Positions 20,110 through 32,677 are shown, counted from the stretch's first letter. The stretch is 64,000 nt of DNA from Pyrus communis (GCF_963583255.1 NC_084817.1:14266121-14330120); one strand, 5' to 3'. Notes: generated by a model not told the origin, from the letters alone. Program-made: numbers and translations.

Positions 20110-22599
20110 TGATGCGAGATTTATACGCACACAAATTAAACCCTCTTTTTGTCAAATTGTAGTAAGTATGCAAGTAGGGATCGTTCTGGACCGGGGATTA
20201 GGAGGGATTGTTAACCACTTGGATTTGACTCAAAAACGTAAAATAACAATATGAAACACTATACTAGACTCAAAGAATGCAAAACTAAACTTTAAAACAC
20301 TAAGACAAACCAAAAGACTCAAAACAACACAAACACACTCAAATCCGCCTAAACACCACTTTCTGGGCAGATTTGAGCACAAACACAAATTTGGACGAAA
20401 TTAAGTAATAACTTGACTCAAGAACGTAAAAACACAATATAAAACACTAAACCAACTCAAAGAATGTAAAACTAAACCAAAAGACTCAAACATCACCCAA
20501 AACACTCAAAACTGCCTTAAAATCACTTTCTGGGCAGTTTTGAGCACTTTGGTGAATCTGGACGAAATTGGGAAATAAAATGAATCAAAACACTTAAAAG
20601 CACAAACTAAATTGATTTCTAACTAAATTGGACATTAAAGTAAAGGGGGATTTAGATTTATACGAAAATTGAAATAACAAAACAAGTTAATAAACTAAAC
20701 AGATTGTAAAACGAATTTGATGGAATGGAATGAATGGATGATAGAATGGCTAAGGGGTTCATCTCTATACATGTTATACTTGCATAATAAAATGATTTCC
20801 AATTGCATTTCAATAAACTATGATACTCAACACCCCAAGTTAACCGTGATGCACTAATTAACCTTCAAATCTTCCTAACGTTATTGAATTGGATGATGCA
20901 TGCGACAATTCAAAACATTCCCCACAAGTCCTCAACATGAATGCATAGAAGAGGTACAAGCAAGAATCATTACGCTCTATGAAAATTATAAGTGTTGACG
21001 AGGCATTCGTTACTATGGATTGCATGAAACTTATGCCAAGAATTCATTTAACGCGATTGTTTATAAGCAACCTCCACTACTTGTGAATATAAGTTCATAA
21101 CGATTAGGTGAAACTCACTTATATTCTAGCGTCATATTCATGCATGAAAATTAAGTGTGCACTCTCAATGAACATACATAAATAAGTTATCAATCAAACA
21201 GTTAAACGAATTGAATCCACAACTTATGAAACGCAATTAGAAGTATTCAAATCAAAATGCAAGCATAAACATATATTCGAATCACCCCCTAACCAAGGGG
21301 GGTTTAGTTCCTCATGGTACAAAACAAAGAAAATCAAAGAAACACCTAAACATTCCAACAACTCAAACTTGAATTGTATGAACGTTTAGGCACTCTTCTC
21401 TTCCTCTTCGTTGTGGCACAAGGTCTAAGGTGAGTTTGATGGTGTGAATGGTTTGGGGAGTGGTTGAATGGATGAATTTCTGGTGGTGTTTGGATTATAG
21501 GGAACTCACGGCCAAAGGGCAGTTTTGATGTGGGAAATGGGTGAATTTCTGAAATGGAAGAATGAATGAATGAGTATTTATAGGTGAAATGGGGGGAACA
21601 TGACAGCTAGGAACTTGGTGGAAATCTGAAATGGTGATGGGAGATGCATGTGGCTGTTTGTGCATGTGATTAAAGGGTGGAAATGCATGTGCTTTGACAG
21701 AAATGAAAGGGAATGCACGGTTTTGGTTGATTTCTGGTGGTTGTGAGGTGGAAATCTAGGTGGAAATGCATGTGGACTAAAGCTATGTGAATGATTAAGG
21801 TGAATGTGCATGAGTGCATGTGAAATCTGCCAAGATGCATGTGTTATGAAGTGGATTTTCTGCAAATGCAAGGTGAATGTGGATGTGATTAAATTAAAAG
21901 ATGGAATGCATGTGAATGACAGCTAGATATGTTGATGAATGCATGTGACTTGTTTGTGGTGAGTGAATGCATGTGCAAAGCTTTTTGGGAGAAAGGTGGA
22001 TGAATGCACATGTGACTTAGGTTGTGAAATCTGATGGAATGATGAAGTGGCTGAAATGATGAAAGAATGAGGGTATGCACGGCACAAGGGAAGTGTTGGG
22101 TGATGGATGCATGTGGGTTAATTAATTAAGTGTATGATATGATAAGTGATTGATAAGATAAGTGAATGATATGATAAGTGGTTGATAAGATAAGTGGTGA
22201 ATGATATGTGATAAGTGATAAGTGATAAGTGATAGGTGATGATGATAAGTGGTTATGATAAGTGATAAGTGGTGATGATAAGTAATGGAAGCATGTGAGG
22301 GAATGAATAATGAATGCATGTGATAAGGGAATTGGAAAGGTTTAAATGTCCTAAAACTAAAGGGAACAAGGTTCCAACACTTTGGTCTTCAATTTCGTCC
22401 AACATTTTGGCGCCAAGCATAAGCTATCCATCCTTAGCCCAAAAGTGCTCCAAAAGTCTCCAAAATGCATCTTTTTGCTCCTTTAGCCCTTTGGACCTAC
22501 AAACACACGAAAATAGCTTAAAGGACTAAAATAACTAAAGAAACATAACGTAAATGCACGAGAACAAGCCATTTAAGTCGCATGAATATGCTCCTATCA
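20110..22599 (-). mobile_element. 5' LTR of element B
   Basis: 2490 bp. It differs from the 3' LTR by a missing CACTTAAAACATTAAAACAAA-type 21-bp piece and a handful of base changes within the first 400 bp; from about 20560 on I saw none. TATTTATA at 21575-21582 is the minus-strand TATA box expected to drive element transcription towards lower coordinates. Confidence 0.95.
21575..21582 (-). promoter_or_regulatory. Putative promoter TATA of element B
   Basis: TATAAATA on the minus strand within the 5' LTR; the transcript would run through the PBS at 20068-20104. The upstream U3 (21600-22330) is rich in TGCATGTG words. Confidence 0.65.
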
Positions 22600-22604
22600 C
22601 TACG

Positions 22605-23057
22605 TGGCAAAACTCTTGAAGCGGAAGGCATCGGGACGGAAGGCATCGGGGCAGAAGACATAGGAGCGGAAGGCATCGGAGCTGGAGGCATCGAAGATAG
22701 AGCATTCGAGGCCTCAATACTTGGCCAAACGCTGGATGATCCAGGAAAAAGGTGCCTCTGGAGGAAAGACGAAAACCTTTGACGGTCACTTTGAATCCGA
22801 CCTTCAGACTCTTGCAGTTCATCAAGCTTCCTCTTCATGCCCGTCGAATAGTTGTTGGCAAGCACGTGCAAACTTCTATTCTCATGCTTAAGCAGTTTAA
22901 TCTCCTGCTTAAGACTTTCCACCTCTGCCATCAATGATTCCACCTGACGGGAGCGGGCAAGCAGGCGTTGGCCCATGTTGGACACAGAACTCGCACACTG
23001 AACATTAAGTGCGAGGGACTCTTGAACGGCCAACTCATCGGACTGTCCTGACAGCAG
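22605..23057 (-). pseudogene. Passenger gene of D, middle piece
   Basis: Minus-strand frame covering most of the coiled coil and the pentad tail (PMPSA, PMSSA, PMPSV). It is flanked on the left by element B's target duplication and on the right by element C's (AGCAG, 23053-23057). The sequence within is open, so the gene was probably intact when B and C landed. It lacks both ends here and cannot make the full protein. Confidence 0.85.
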
Positions 23058-25474
23058 TGATGCGAGAATTATACGCACACAAATTAAACCCTCTTTTCGT
23101 CAATTATAGTATAGGTGCAAGTAGGGATCGTTCTGGACCGGGGATTAGGAGGGATTGTTAACCACTTGGATTTGACTCAAAAACGTAAAATAACAATATG
23201 AAACACTATACTAGACTCAAAGAATGCAAAACTAAACTTTAAAACACTAAGACAAACCAAAAGACTCAAAACAACACAAACACACTCAAATCTGCCTAAA
23301 AACCACTTTCTGGGCAGATTTGAGCACAAACACAAATTTGGACGAAATTAAGTAATAACTTGACTCAAGAACATAAAAACACAATATAAAACACTAAACT
23401 AACTCAAAGAATGTAAAACTAAACACTTAAAACATTAAAACAAACCAAAAGACTCAAACATCACCCAAAACACTCAAAACTGCCTTAAAATCACTTTCTG
23501 GGCAGTTTTGAGCACTTTGGTGAATTTGGACGAAATTGGGAAATAAAATGAATGAAAATACTTAAAAGCACAAACTAAATTGATTTCTAACTAAATTGGA
23601 CATTAAAGTAAAGGGGGAATTAGATTTATACGAAAATTGAAATAACAAAACAAGTTAATAAACTAAACAGCTTGTAAAACGAATTTGATGGAATGGAATG
23701 AATGCATGATAGAATGGCTAAGGGGTTCATCTCCATACATGTTATACTTGCATAATAAAATGATTTCCAATTGCATTTCAATAAACCATGAAACTCAACA
23801 CCCCAAGTTAACCGTGATGCACTAATTAACCTTCAAATCTTCCTAACGTTATTGAATTGGATGATGCATGCAACAATTCAAAACATTCCCCACAAGTCCT
23901 CAACATGAATGCATAGAAGAGGTACAAGCAAGAATCATTACGCTCTATGAAAATTATAAGTGTTGACGAGGCATTCGTTACTATGATTGCATGAAACTTA
24001 TGCCCAGAATTTGTTTAACGCGATTGTTTATAAGCAACCTCCACTACTTGCGAATATAAGTTCGTAACTATTAGGTGAAACTCACTTATATTCTAGCGTC
24101 ATATTCATGCATGAAAATTAAGCGCGCATTCTCAATAAACATACATAAATAAGTTATCAATCAAACGGTTAAACGAATTGAATCCACAACTTATGAAACG
24201 CAATTAGAAGTAATCAAATCAAAATGCAAGCATAAACATATATTTCGAATCCCCCCCCTAGCCAAGGGGGGTTTAGTTGAATTTAAACATTGGAATCAAA
24301 GAAACACCTAAACATTCCAACAACTCAAACTTGAATTGTATGAACGTTTAGGCCCTCTTCTCTTCCATTCCTCATTCGTACAAAACAAAGAGTATTGAAA
24401 TTAAACATTGAAATCAAAGAAACACCTAAACATTCCAACAACTCAAACTTGAATTGTATGAACGTTTAGGCCCTCTTATCTTCCTCTTCGTTGTAGCACA
24501 AGGTCTAAGGATAGTTTGATGGTGTGAATGGTTTGGGGAGTGGTTGGAGTGGCTGCAATGGAGGAGAAAAGTGTTTTGGTGGCTGCAATGAGGGTGTGGA
24601 GAGGTTTTGACGAATTTCTGGAATATGGAAGAGTGTATGAATGAAATGTGTATGCAATGGATGCTTATTTATAGGTGAAATGGGGGGAACATGACAGCTA
24701 GGAGGGAATGTGGCTGCATGTTTGAATGATTAAAGGATGCATGTGGGTTGGAATTGCATGTGCAATGAATATGTGGCTGCATGTGCAAGGGGACAATCTG
24801 AAAATGCATGTGAAAGCATGTGTTGGCTGCAATGATGAAATGGATGGGAGTGCATGTGGCTTAATTAATTAAAGGGAGTGCATGTGCAATGTTTTAAAGG
24901 ATGGAATGCATGTGAATATGATGGAAATCTGATGGGAGATGGAATGGGATGTTTTGCATGTGAATTAAAGAGTAAATGCATGTGAATTAAAGAGTGAATG
25001 CATGTGCAATGACAGCTAGGTTGAATATGCATGTGGAATGGCTGATTTATTTGAAGATGCATGTGCAATGAAGTGGAATGACAGCTAGGTTATGATGATG
25101 AATGCATGTGGCTGATTTAATTGAATAGGAAAGCATGTGGATTTAATGGTTTAAAGGGTGAATGCATGTGGATGCATGTGTTGATGAATGGGATTAGGAA
25201 AGGTTTAAATGTCCTAAAACTAAAGGGAACAAGGTTCCAACACTTTGGTCTTCAATTAGGTCTTCAATTTCGTCCAACACTTTGGCTCCAAGCATAAGCT
25301 ATCCATCCTTAGTCCAAAAGTGCTCCAAAAGTCTCCAAAATGCATCTTTTTGCTCCTTTAGCCCTTTGGACCTACAAACACACGAAAATAGTTTAAAGTA
25401 CTAAAATAACTAAAGAAACATAACGTAAATGCACGAGAACAAGCCATTTAAGTCGCATGAATATGCTCCTATCA
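23058..25474 (-). mobile_element. 3' LTR of element C
   Basis: TGATGCGAGAATTATACG to GCTCCTATCA. Minus TATA box (TATTTATA) at 24666-24673. Two tandem CCTAAACGTTCAT blocks at about 24300-24475. C7/G6 hairpin at about 24249-24272. Confidence 0.97.
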
Positions 25475-25490
25475 AATACCCCCACACTTA
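25475..25490 (-). other. Polypurine tract of element C
   Basis: Element-sense TAAGTGTGGGGGTATT immediately before the 3' LTR. Confidence 0.8.
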
Positions 25491-28180
25491 TCTTTTGCTA
25501 GTCCTCGAGCAAAACAAAACAAAAGAAACCAAAAACAAAACAAAACGAACAAAACACAACCTATACCTTCCAACAATCGTCTCAGGGATTTCCAATGCAC
25601 ATGACAAGTTAAAAATCATTATTCCCACAGATTTTAGCCATCTTTACACTTAAGTACATTTTTAATCATAGTCACCACATACTAGTTCACAATTAAGCAT
25701 TTAAAACCATGTTTTGAATGTAGTAACATGCCTTAGAGAATTCCCTCAATTCCTTACTAGATGTACTCTCGTTTTTCGCACAGATTTTCTAACTTCACAC
25801 CCTACACTAGTTATATGTGAGAAGATTGATGTAAACATGAAAACGAACACTCACATATATGTATCATAAAGAGAGCAATTTCTGGAGTTAATCAGCATGT
25901 TTAGGTATGATCTCATGAATGGAATGCTACTACTTAGAAGCGAGAACCAGTGACACCATAAGCTTATACCAAGTTCAAACTCCACAAATTGAAACACATA
26001 ACAATCAAGATAGAAGTCAAAGGGTTGTAACGAGGCTAGGCAATTGGCTAACAATGAAAGGTGAAGGATAAGCAAACATTCTTAAAGCAATAGTGAGCAA
26101 AGTATTGAATTAGGTACTTAGAATTCCCTTTAGAACGCAGAAGTCAACTTTGAACACCCAAGGGGAAGTCACAAAACTTCGGGCCATATTCAACTTTTTG
26201 GGCCCTTTCTTCAACAATCACACTTGTGAGTCCATTCTCACTTATTTTCACTCTTTTTCTTTCTTTTCTTCTTCTTTTTCTCACATTTTTTTTTTCTTTT
26301 TCCCGTGCCTCCTTTAAGACTTAGGCACATACATACACACAAAAATCCCTTCCCCCACACTTATTTTCTGCAACATATTAATCAAAAGGAATTCATTATC
26401 CGTCATGCTTACTATGCTTCAAGAACAAGGGTACGGATGGTCCTAATCTAGGCTAGGTAAGGGGTGATGTGGTTAGCAAAGAAAAAAGGCTACACAAGGC
26501 TCAACGGGGTTAAAACTAATAACAAATACGAAATATGGGAAGTAAGGCTATTTGGTTATGGTGGCAACTACACAACTTCATCTTGATATATGTTATGCAA
26601 TTCAATGTCATGCTTTGAATGAAACGGATATAAGTTCTAGCATTTAGTTCTATCATGATACAATTGCATTCTAAGTAGCAACCAAGCAAGGAATAATGAG
26701 ATCATGCAACAACTTTAGAAAACAAAGAATCACAGAAAATAACTCTCCAAAGAAGGTAATGGCTCGAGTCTCACAGGGTTGCAGCGTTTGTTTGAGTTCC
26801 TTCCTTCAAGCATGTTACAAAAACGAATTTTTCTTTTATGATTGCATGTGAAGTCATACATTATAACCATAACCAAGCATATACCAAGAGTAATTCAAAC
26901 TTTTCTCTATGTTCATAACTCTTTTTAACAGTCATGCAATTACAAACCAAATCCTTATCATTTTGTTGGAAGGTACCCTAAGACACAAACACACAAAAAC
27001 GACTCAAAACACTCTTTTTAGGCTTTTTAAAACATGTTTTTCAAATTTTTATGTGATTTTCGGAGTTATAAAAACAAAACATACTAAAACACTCTAAAAC
27101 AACTTAAAAACACCTTAAAACAGCAAGGAACAACATTTGAAGTAATGGTTGATAGAATCCCACGAATTTGCATCAAATATACTTAGTTACCCCCCCCCCA
27201 CACTTAAATCAAACATTGTCCTCAATGTTTTAAGCATAGATTCACACAAAACATAAGTAAACACACAAAAAGCATTTAAACATACTAAACATGGCAAAAT
27301 GTAATTAACAAAGAGAAGAGTTTAGGGACGCAAATCTGGTTATGGAGTGTAAATTCCATCTTCTCTTTGTTGATTGCATTGAGGCTTGATCTTGATGATT
27401 CCACAGGCTTACTCTCGAACTGGTTTCTGCCCATCGTTGATTTTCCTTTGTGCTACTTCTTGAACTAGGCAGCAGGATGGTTCTTTTGGTCTCCCCCGAA
27501 GGTCTGAGCTTACCCCTTTGGTCTGTTTCTTTGTTCAATCTTTCCAATTCGTATTGAAAAGGGTTGGAGGATAACTCAGCCTATGTTTGTCTCCACATGC
27601 TTCAATGTATCATTTTCACTTGCCTTACTCGCTCCCCTTTGCAGAAGTGGTCCCTTCTCCGGAAGTGTATCAACCGTTGAAGATGACTACTCGAGAGCAA
27701 CGCTAGGTAAGCAATCAGGAATAGATTCCAGGCAGTTGGCTCCAGATCGGAAGACTGACTCCAAGTGCCGGCTGATTGCTTCTTTTACTTTGCCATGCGA
27801 GTAAGAACAAGGACAAAGAAAAAGACAGGGAAAGAGCATGATATGAGATACTTTTGCTTTTGACCTTGATGATATGAGATACCTTTGCTTTTGAAGAAGC
27901 GGTGAATGAATCAGCACATGTATTTGTTGTGCTGTTTCCTCCTGGGTCATCTGTACTCCAGGCATCTGGTATCATCTTTGGGGAAGAAGAAAGAATTGAG
28001 TATTTTGAAAGGCTTTGCTGGGAGTGCGCCCTCAGAGGTGAGGGAGAGGTGGGCATTTTCTTCAGGTTTGCCCTGCCATAAAAGACGAAGGTCGACATAT
28101 ATAGAGATAATATCAAGTGGTGGTACTTTTTACCCTTGTCGACAAACGTTTTGATCCCGCAAATCCGGCTTTTTGAAATA
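25491..28180 (-). other. Non-coding interior of element C
   Basis: Collinear with A and B. It contains a T/C-rich stretch at 26255-26305, an internal PPT-like C10 tract at 27190-27199, and the part starting CTCCCCTTTGCAGAAG at about 27633 that shows the empty site for solo LTR 3. No supported coding region. Confidence 0.6.
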
Positions 28181-28183
28181 GTG

Positions 28184-28648
28184 GCGCCTCTTCGATCTTT
28201 GAATACGCCTCTTCGATTTCTGAGCAGGCGCCCCTTCGATTTCTGAACGACGCCCCTTCGCTTTCTGAACGACACGTGGTAGTGCAGATGCGGCTCCTTT
28301 TGACAAAGCTGCACGCGTCTTCTGAAAAGCAGAGAAAGCGTCGCCGAACTTTGCGCTTGTCGGCTAAAGATGTGTAGATGCGATGATGGCCTCCACGTGT
28401 TTTCAGCTTTGTCAGAAATCTTTTGACAAAGTTGAACGCGTTTTCTGAAAAGCCGAGGGAGCGTCGCCTAAATTACGCCGGAAAATCCGGCTCTTTGAAT
28501 CGGTGGACGCGTCGTCTTGGCTTTTTATAGAGCTATCAATCACCCCAACACACACACTCTGAAGATTTCCCATTCCTGAAACTCGACTCCGGCCCTTTGT
28601 GAAATTTTAACTCCATCCACCCCTTCTCTTTGAACACTTTTGAAAAAA
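28184..28648 (+). promoter_or_regulatory. Upstream region of passenger gene, copy C
   Basis: Four CTTCGAT-type units (28188-28270), G-boxes CACGTG at 28273-28278 and 28394-28399, ACGCGT motifs near 28313 and 28436, and a TATA-like TTTATAG at 28524-28530 about 120 bp before the ATG. This is the best-preserved version of the layout. Confidence 0.55.
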
Positions 28649-29320
28649 ATGGCAAACTCATCGAACCTTAGCTTAGATTTGAGTCTCAGCAGCGATCCGG
28701 TTGCGCCCCGTCAAGGTAATGTATGGCGCCCTTCTTTTTTATCTTCTAACGGTCATCTTTCAGGTGAAGACTCTGTGATGCAGGACGCCACAACAGCTAC
28801 AATAGTAGCTAAAAACCTCCTCACTCCGAAAGATAGTAGGCTGCTGTCAGGACGGTCCGATGAGTTGGCCGTTCAAGAGTCCCTCGCACTTAGTGTTCAG
28901 TGTGCGAGTTCTGTGTCAAACATGGGCCAACGCCTGCTTGCTCGGTCCCGCCAAGTGGAATCGTTGATGGCAGAGGTGGAAAGACTTAAGCAAGAGATCC
29001 AGCAGCTTAAGTACGAGAATAGAAGTTTGCATGTGCTTGCAAATAACTATTCGACGGGGATGAAGAGGAAGCTTGATGAGCTGCAAGAATCTGAGGGTCG
29101 AATTCACAGTGACCGTCAAAGGCTTGCGTCTTATCTCCAGAGGCACCTTTTTCCTGGGTCATCCAGCGCTTGGCCAAGTTTTGAGGCCTGGAATGCTCTA
29201 GCTCCGATGCCTCCCGCTCCGATGGCTTCCGCTCCGATGCCTCCCGCTTCTATGCCTCCCGCTTCTATGCCTTCCGCTTCTGCGCCTCGTAGTGGGGCTT
29301 CACGCAAACAACCTTTGTGA
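28649..29320 (+). CDS. Antisense passenger gene, coiled-coil protein (copy C)
   Basis: A 223-residue intact frame. The ATG at 28649 (MANSSNLSLD) is preferred to an upstream in-frame TTG because it aligns with copies A and B. It has the same coiled-coil block, with replacement changes concentrated at the N-terminus (SDPVAPRQG) and in the tail (PMASA, SMPPA). It lies in the youngest element, so the gene was intact in the lineage that jumped most recently. It runs opposite to element C and ends just before a T-rich stretch. The product is predicted soluble, of unknown function, and possibly oligomeric through its coiled coil. Confidence 0.75.
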   Translation: MANSSNLSLDLSLSSDPVAPRQGNVWRPSFLSSNGHLSGEDSVMQDATTATIVAKNLLTPKDSRLLSGRSDELAVQESLALSVQCASSVSNMGQRLLARSRQVESLMAEVERLKQEIQQLKYENRSLHVLANNYSTGMKRKLDELQESEGRIHSDRQRLASYLQRHLFPGSSSAWPSFEAWNALAPMPPAPMASAPMPPASMPPASMPSASAPRSGASRKQPL

Positions 29321-29381
29321 AGCTCCACCTTTCTCCATGTTTAGTATCTTTCTATCTCTTTTTTTTTTTTTTTTATTTATT

Positions 29382-30143
29382 TTATTTATTTTTATTTTTA
29401 TTTTTTATTAACATAAATAAAATCAAACGGCATGGAATTGGTCCTTGAATGGAAGGTGATACTTGAAGTGAACCGGCAATGGTTTGAATTCTAGTGTAGG
29501 TGCCTGTATTAGATGGCATAGGAGCAATAGGTGCCTCCGGTAAAGGTGTTTCCACCCTTTCCGTGGGTTGGGTGTATTCCTCTTCCTTGTGATTTGATTT
29601 TGATGGTTGAGGGTCCGTTCCAACCTCCTTGTCACTTCTCAACATGATAGCATTGGTGTTTTCAAATTCTCCCTTCTGATTTGCATTGGTTGAACTAGGG
29701 AGTTCGCCTTGGTCTCGAAACTGTCCTACGAACTCCGCGATCTGCCCAATTTGCTTATCCAAGTGGTCCAACCTTTGTTGTGGCTGCATAGGCGTTGAAT
29801 AGAACTCCTCATATGGCTGCCAATATCCTTCTTGTTGAGCCTCATTGTCTTGATTTTGTGAGCCCTGCACCAAACAAATTAATTCATTAAGCTTTTGATT
29901 ATAATCTATTGACGAACTTGAGTTTGGTTGGGCATATTGAATATGAGGTTGTGGTGGCTGCCAATATCCTCCTTGTTGAGCATTTTGAGGTTCCCACCAC
30001 ATAGAGTTTGAATGATCACTCCAATCCGAATTGTAAGTATTGGAAAACACGTTATTCCTTGATTGAAGATTAGATATATCAACTCTTTGCATTTGGGACC
30101 TTTCCATGAGCTGTGACAAAAGAGAAGCGTTATCAAGTGCCAT
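29382..30143 (-). pseudogene. gag: Truncated Gag C-terminal region in element C
   Basis: Sense-strand open frame of about 253 codons beginning MALDNASLLSQL. A Gln/Asn/Trp-rich segment (GGYWQPPQPH) is followed by DHLDKQIGQIAEFVGQF and LPSSTNANQKGEFEN, then AIMLRSDKEVGT. This block corresponds to the QIAEF...LPSST...LRSGKEVGT segment of Athila-like Gag polyproteins, as also found at 41216-42317. The large N-terminal Gag domain, any zinc knuckle and protease are absent, and the end reads into low-complexity Lys/Asn codons. The frame is open, but it is a remnant in family terms. B has leader sequence at the corresponding place. Confidence 0.75.
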
Positions 30144-30232
30144 GTTGTTCTTAACAAACAAAACACAAATAAAAACTAAATCTAAAAGACAATACAGAAA
30201 CAAACAATCCAAGGGATTAGCAAATTTTCTAA

Positions 30233-30250
30233 TCCCCGGCAACGGCGCCA
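30233..30250 (-). other. Primer-binding site of element C
   Basis: TCCCCGGCAACGGCGCCA on the plus strand, 5 bp from the LTR start. It matches the tRNA-Asp 3' end without the changes seen in A. Confidence 0.9.
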
Positions 30251-30255
30251 AAATT

Positions 30256-32672
30256 TGATGCGAGAATTATACGCACACAAATTAAACCCTCTTTTCGTCA
30301 ATTATAGTATAGGTGCAAGTAGGGATCGTTCTGGACCGGGGATTAGGAGGGATTGTTAACCACTTGGATTTGACTCAAAAACGTAAAATAACAATATGAA
30401 ACACTATACTAGACTCAAAGAATGCAAAACTAAACTTTAAAACACTAAGACAAACCAAAAGACTCAAAACAACACAAACACACTCAAATCTGCCTAAAAA
30501 CCACTTTCTGGGCAGATTTGAGCACAAACACAAATTTGGACGAAATTAAGTAATAACTTGACTCAAGAACATAAAAACACAATATAAAACACTAAACTAA
30601 CTCAAAGAATGTAAAACTAAACACTTAAAACATTAAAACAAACCAAAAGACTCAAACATCACCCAAAACACTCAAAACTGCCTTAAAATCACTTTCTGGG
30701 CAGTTTTGAGCACTTTGGTGAATTTGGACGAAATTGGGAAATAAAATGAATGAAAATACTTAAAAGCACAAACTAAATTGATTTCTAACTAAATTGGACA
30801 TTAAAGTAAAGGGGGAATTAGATTTATACGAAAATTGAAATAACAAAACAAGTTAATAAACTAAACAGCTTGTAAAACGAATTTGATGGAATGGAATGAA
30901 TGCATGATAGAATGGCTAAGGGGTTCATCTCCATACATGTTATACTTGCATAATAAAATGATTTCCAATTGCATTTCAATAAACCATGAAACTCAACACC
31001 CCAAGTTAACCGTGATGCACTAATTAACCTTCAAATCTTCCTAACGTTATTGAATTGGATGATGCATGCAACAATTCAAAACATTCCCCACAAGTCCTCA
31101 ACATGAATGCATAGAAGAGGTACAAGCAAGAATCATTACGCTCTATGAAAATTATAAGTGTTGACGAGGCATTCGTTACTATGATTGCATGAAACTTATG
31201 CCCAGAATTTGTTTAACGCGATTGTTTATAAGCAACCTCCACTACTTGCGAATATAAGTTCGTAACTATTAGGTGAAACTCACTTATATTCTAGCGTCAT
31301 ATTCATGCATGAAAATTAAGCGCGCATTCTCAATAAACATACATAAATAAGTTATCAATCAAACGGTTAAACGAATTGAATCCACAACTTATGAAACGCA
31401 ATTAGAAGTAATCAAATCAAAATGCAAGCATAAACATATATTTCGAATCCCCCCCCTAGCCAAGGGGGGTTTAGTTGAATTTAAACATTGGAATCAAAGA
31501 AACACCTAAACATTCCAACAACTCAAACTTGAATTGTATGAACGTTTAGGCCCTCTTCTCTTCCATTCCTCATTCGTACAAAACAAAGAGTATTGAAATT
31601 AAACATTGAAATCAAAGAAACACCTAAACATTCCAACAACTCAAACTTGAATTGTATGAACGTTTAGGCCCTCTTATCTTCCTCTTCGTTGTAGCACAAG
31701 GTCTAAGGATAGTTTGATGGTGTGAATGGTTTGGGGAGTGGTTGGAGTGGCTGCAATGGAGGAGAAAAGTGTTTTGGTGGCTGCAATGAGGGTGTGGAGA
31801 GGTTTTGACGAATTTCTGGAATATGGAAGAGTGTATGAATGAAATGTGTATGCATTGGATGCTTATTTATAGGTGAAATGGGGGGAACATGACAGCTAGG
31901 AGGGAATGTGGCTGCATGTTTGAATGATTAAAGGATGCATGTGGGTTGGAATTGCATGTGCAATGAATATGTGGCTGCATGTGCAAGGGGACAATCTGAA
32001 AATGCATGTGAAAGCATGTGTTGGCTGCAATGATGAAATGGATGGGAGTGCATGTGGCTTAATTAATTAAAGGGAGTGCATGTGCAATGTTTTAAAGGAT
32101 GGAATGCATGTGAATATGATGGAAATCTGATGGGAGATGGAATGGGATGTTTTGCATGTGAATTAAAGAGTAAATGCATGTGAATTAAAGAGTGAATGCA
32201 TGTGCAATGACAGCTAGGTTGAATATGCATGTGGAATGGCTGATTTATTTGAAGATGCATGTGCAATGAAGTGGAATGACAGCTAGGTTATGATGATGAA
32301 TGCATGTGGCTGATTTAATTGAATAGGAAAGCATGTGGATTTAATGGTTTAAAGGGTGAATGCATGTGGATGCATGTGTTGATGAATGGGATTAGGAAAG
32401 GTTTAAATGTCCTAAAACTAAAGGGAACAAGGTTCCAACACTTTGGTCTTCAATTAGGTCTTCAATTTCGTCCAACACTTTGGCTCCAAGCATAAGCTAT
32501 CCATCCTTAGTCCAAAAGTGCTCCAAAAGTCTCCAAAATGCATCTTTTTGCTCCTTTAGCCCTTTGGACCTACAAACACACGAAAATAGTTTAAAGTACT
32601 AAAATAACTAAAGAAACATAACGTAAATGCACGAGAACAAGCCATTTAAGTCGCATGAATATGCTCCTATCA
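30256..32672 (-). mobile_element. 5' LTR of element C
   Basis: 2417 bp, same length as the 3' LTR. Minus TATA (TATTTATA) at 31864-31871. TGCATGTG-rich U3 at 31900-32380. Confidence 0.97.
31864..31871 (-). promoter_or_regulatory. Putative promoter TATA of element C
   Basis: TATAAATA on the minus strand, followed in sense by the R-U5 part and the PBS at 30233-30250. Confidence 0.65.
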
Positions 32673-32677
32673 AGCAG

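Larger units (their letters stand above)
13494..22599 (-). mobile_element. Element B: complete non-autonomous LTR retrotransposon
   Basis: A 9106-bp element with two LTRs of 2511 bp (13494-16004) and 2490 bp (20110-22599) and the direct repeat CTACG on both sides (13489-13493, 22600-22604). The LTRs differ by a 21-bp deletion in the right copy (after 20466) and a few substitutions near their start that I could see. The 4105-bp interior holds a terminal PPT, an internal PPT-like tract, the antisense passenger gene, the leader and a PBS. No gag or pol is present. It inserted in D's copy of the passenger gene near its 3' end. Confidence 0.95.
23058..32672 (-). mobile_element. Element C: complete, very young LTR retrotransposon
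   Basis: A 9615-bp element with two LTRs of exactly 2417 bp (23058-25474, 30256-32672) and TSD AGCAG (23053-23057, 32673-32677). By eye the LTRs are almost identical; I found one difference, TGCAATGG at 24652 versus TGCATTGG at 31851. The 4781-bp interior holds PPT, internal PPT-like C10, the antisense passenger gene, a truncated gag in sense orientation and the PBS. It has no protease, RT or integrase. It interrupts D's passenger gene near codon 65. Confidence 0.97.
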
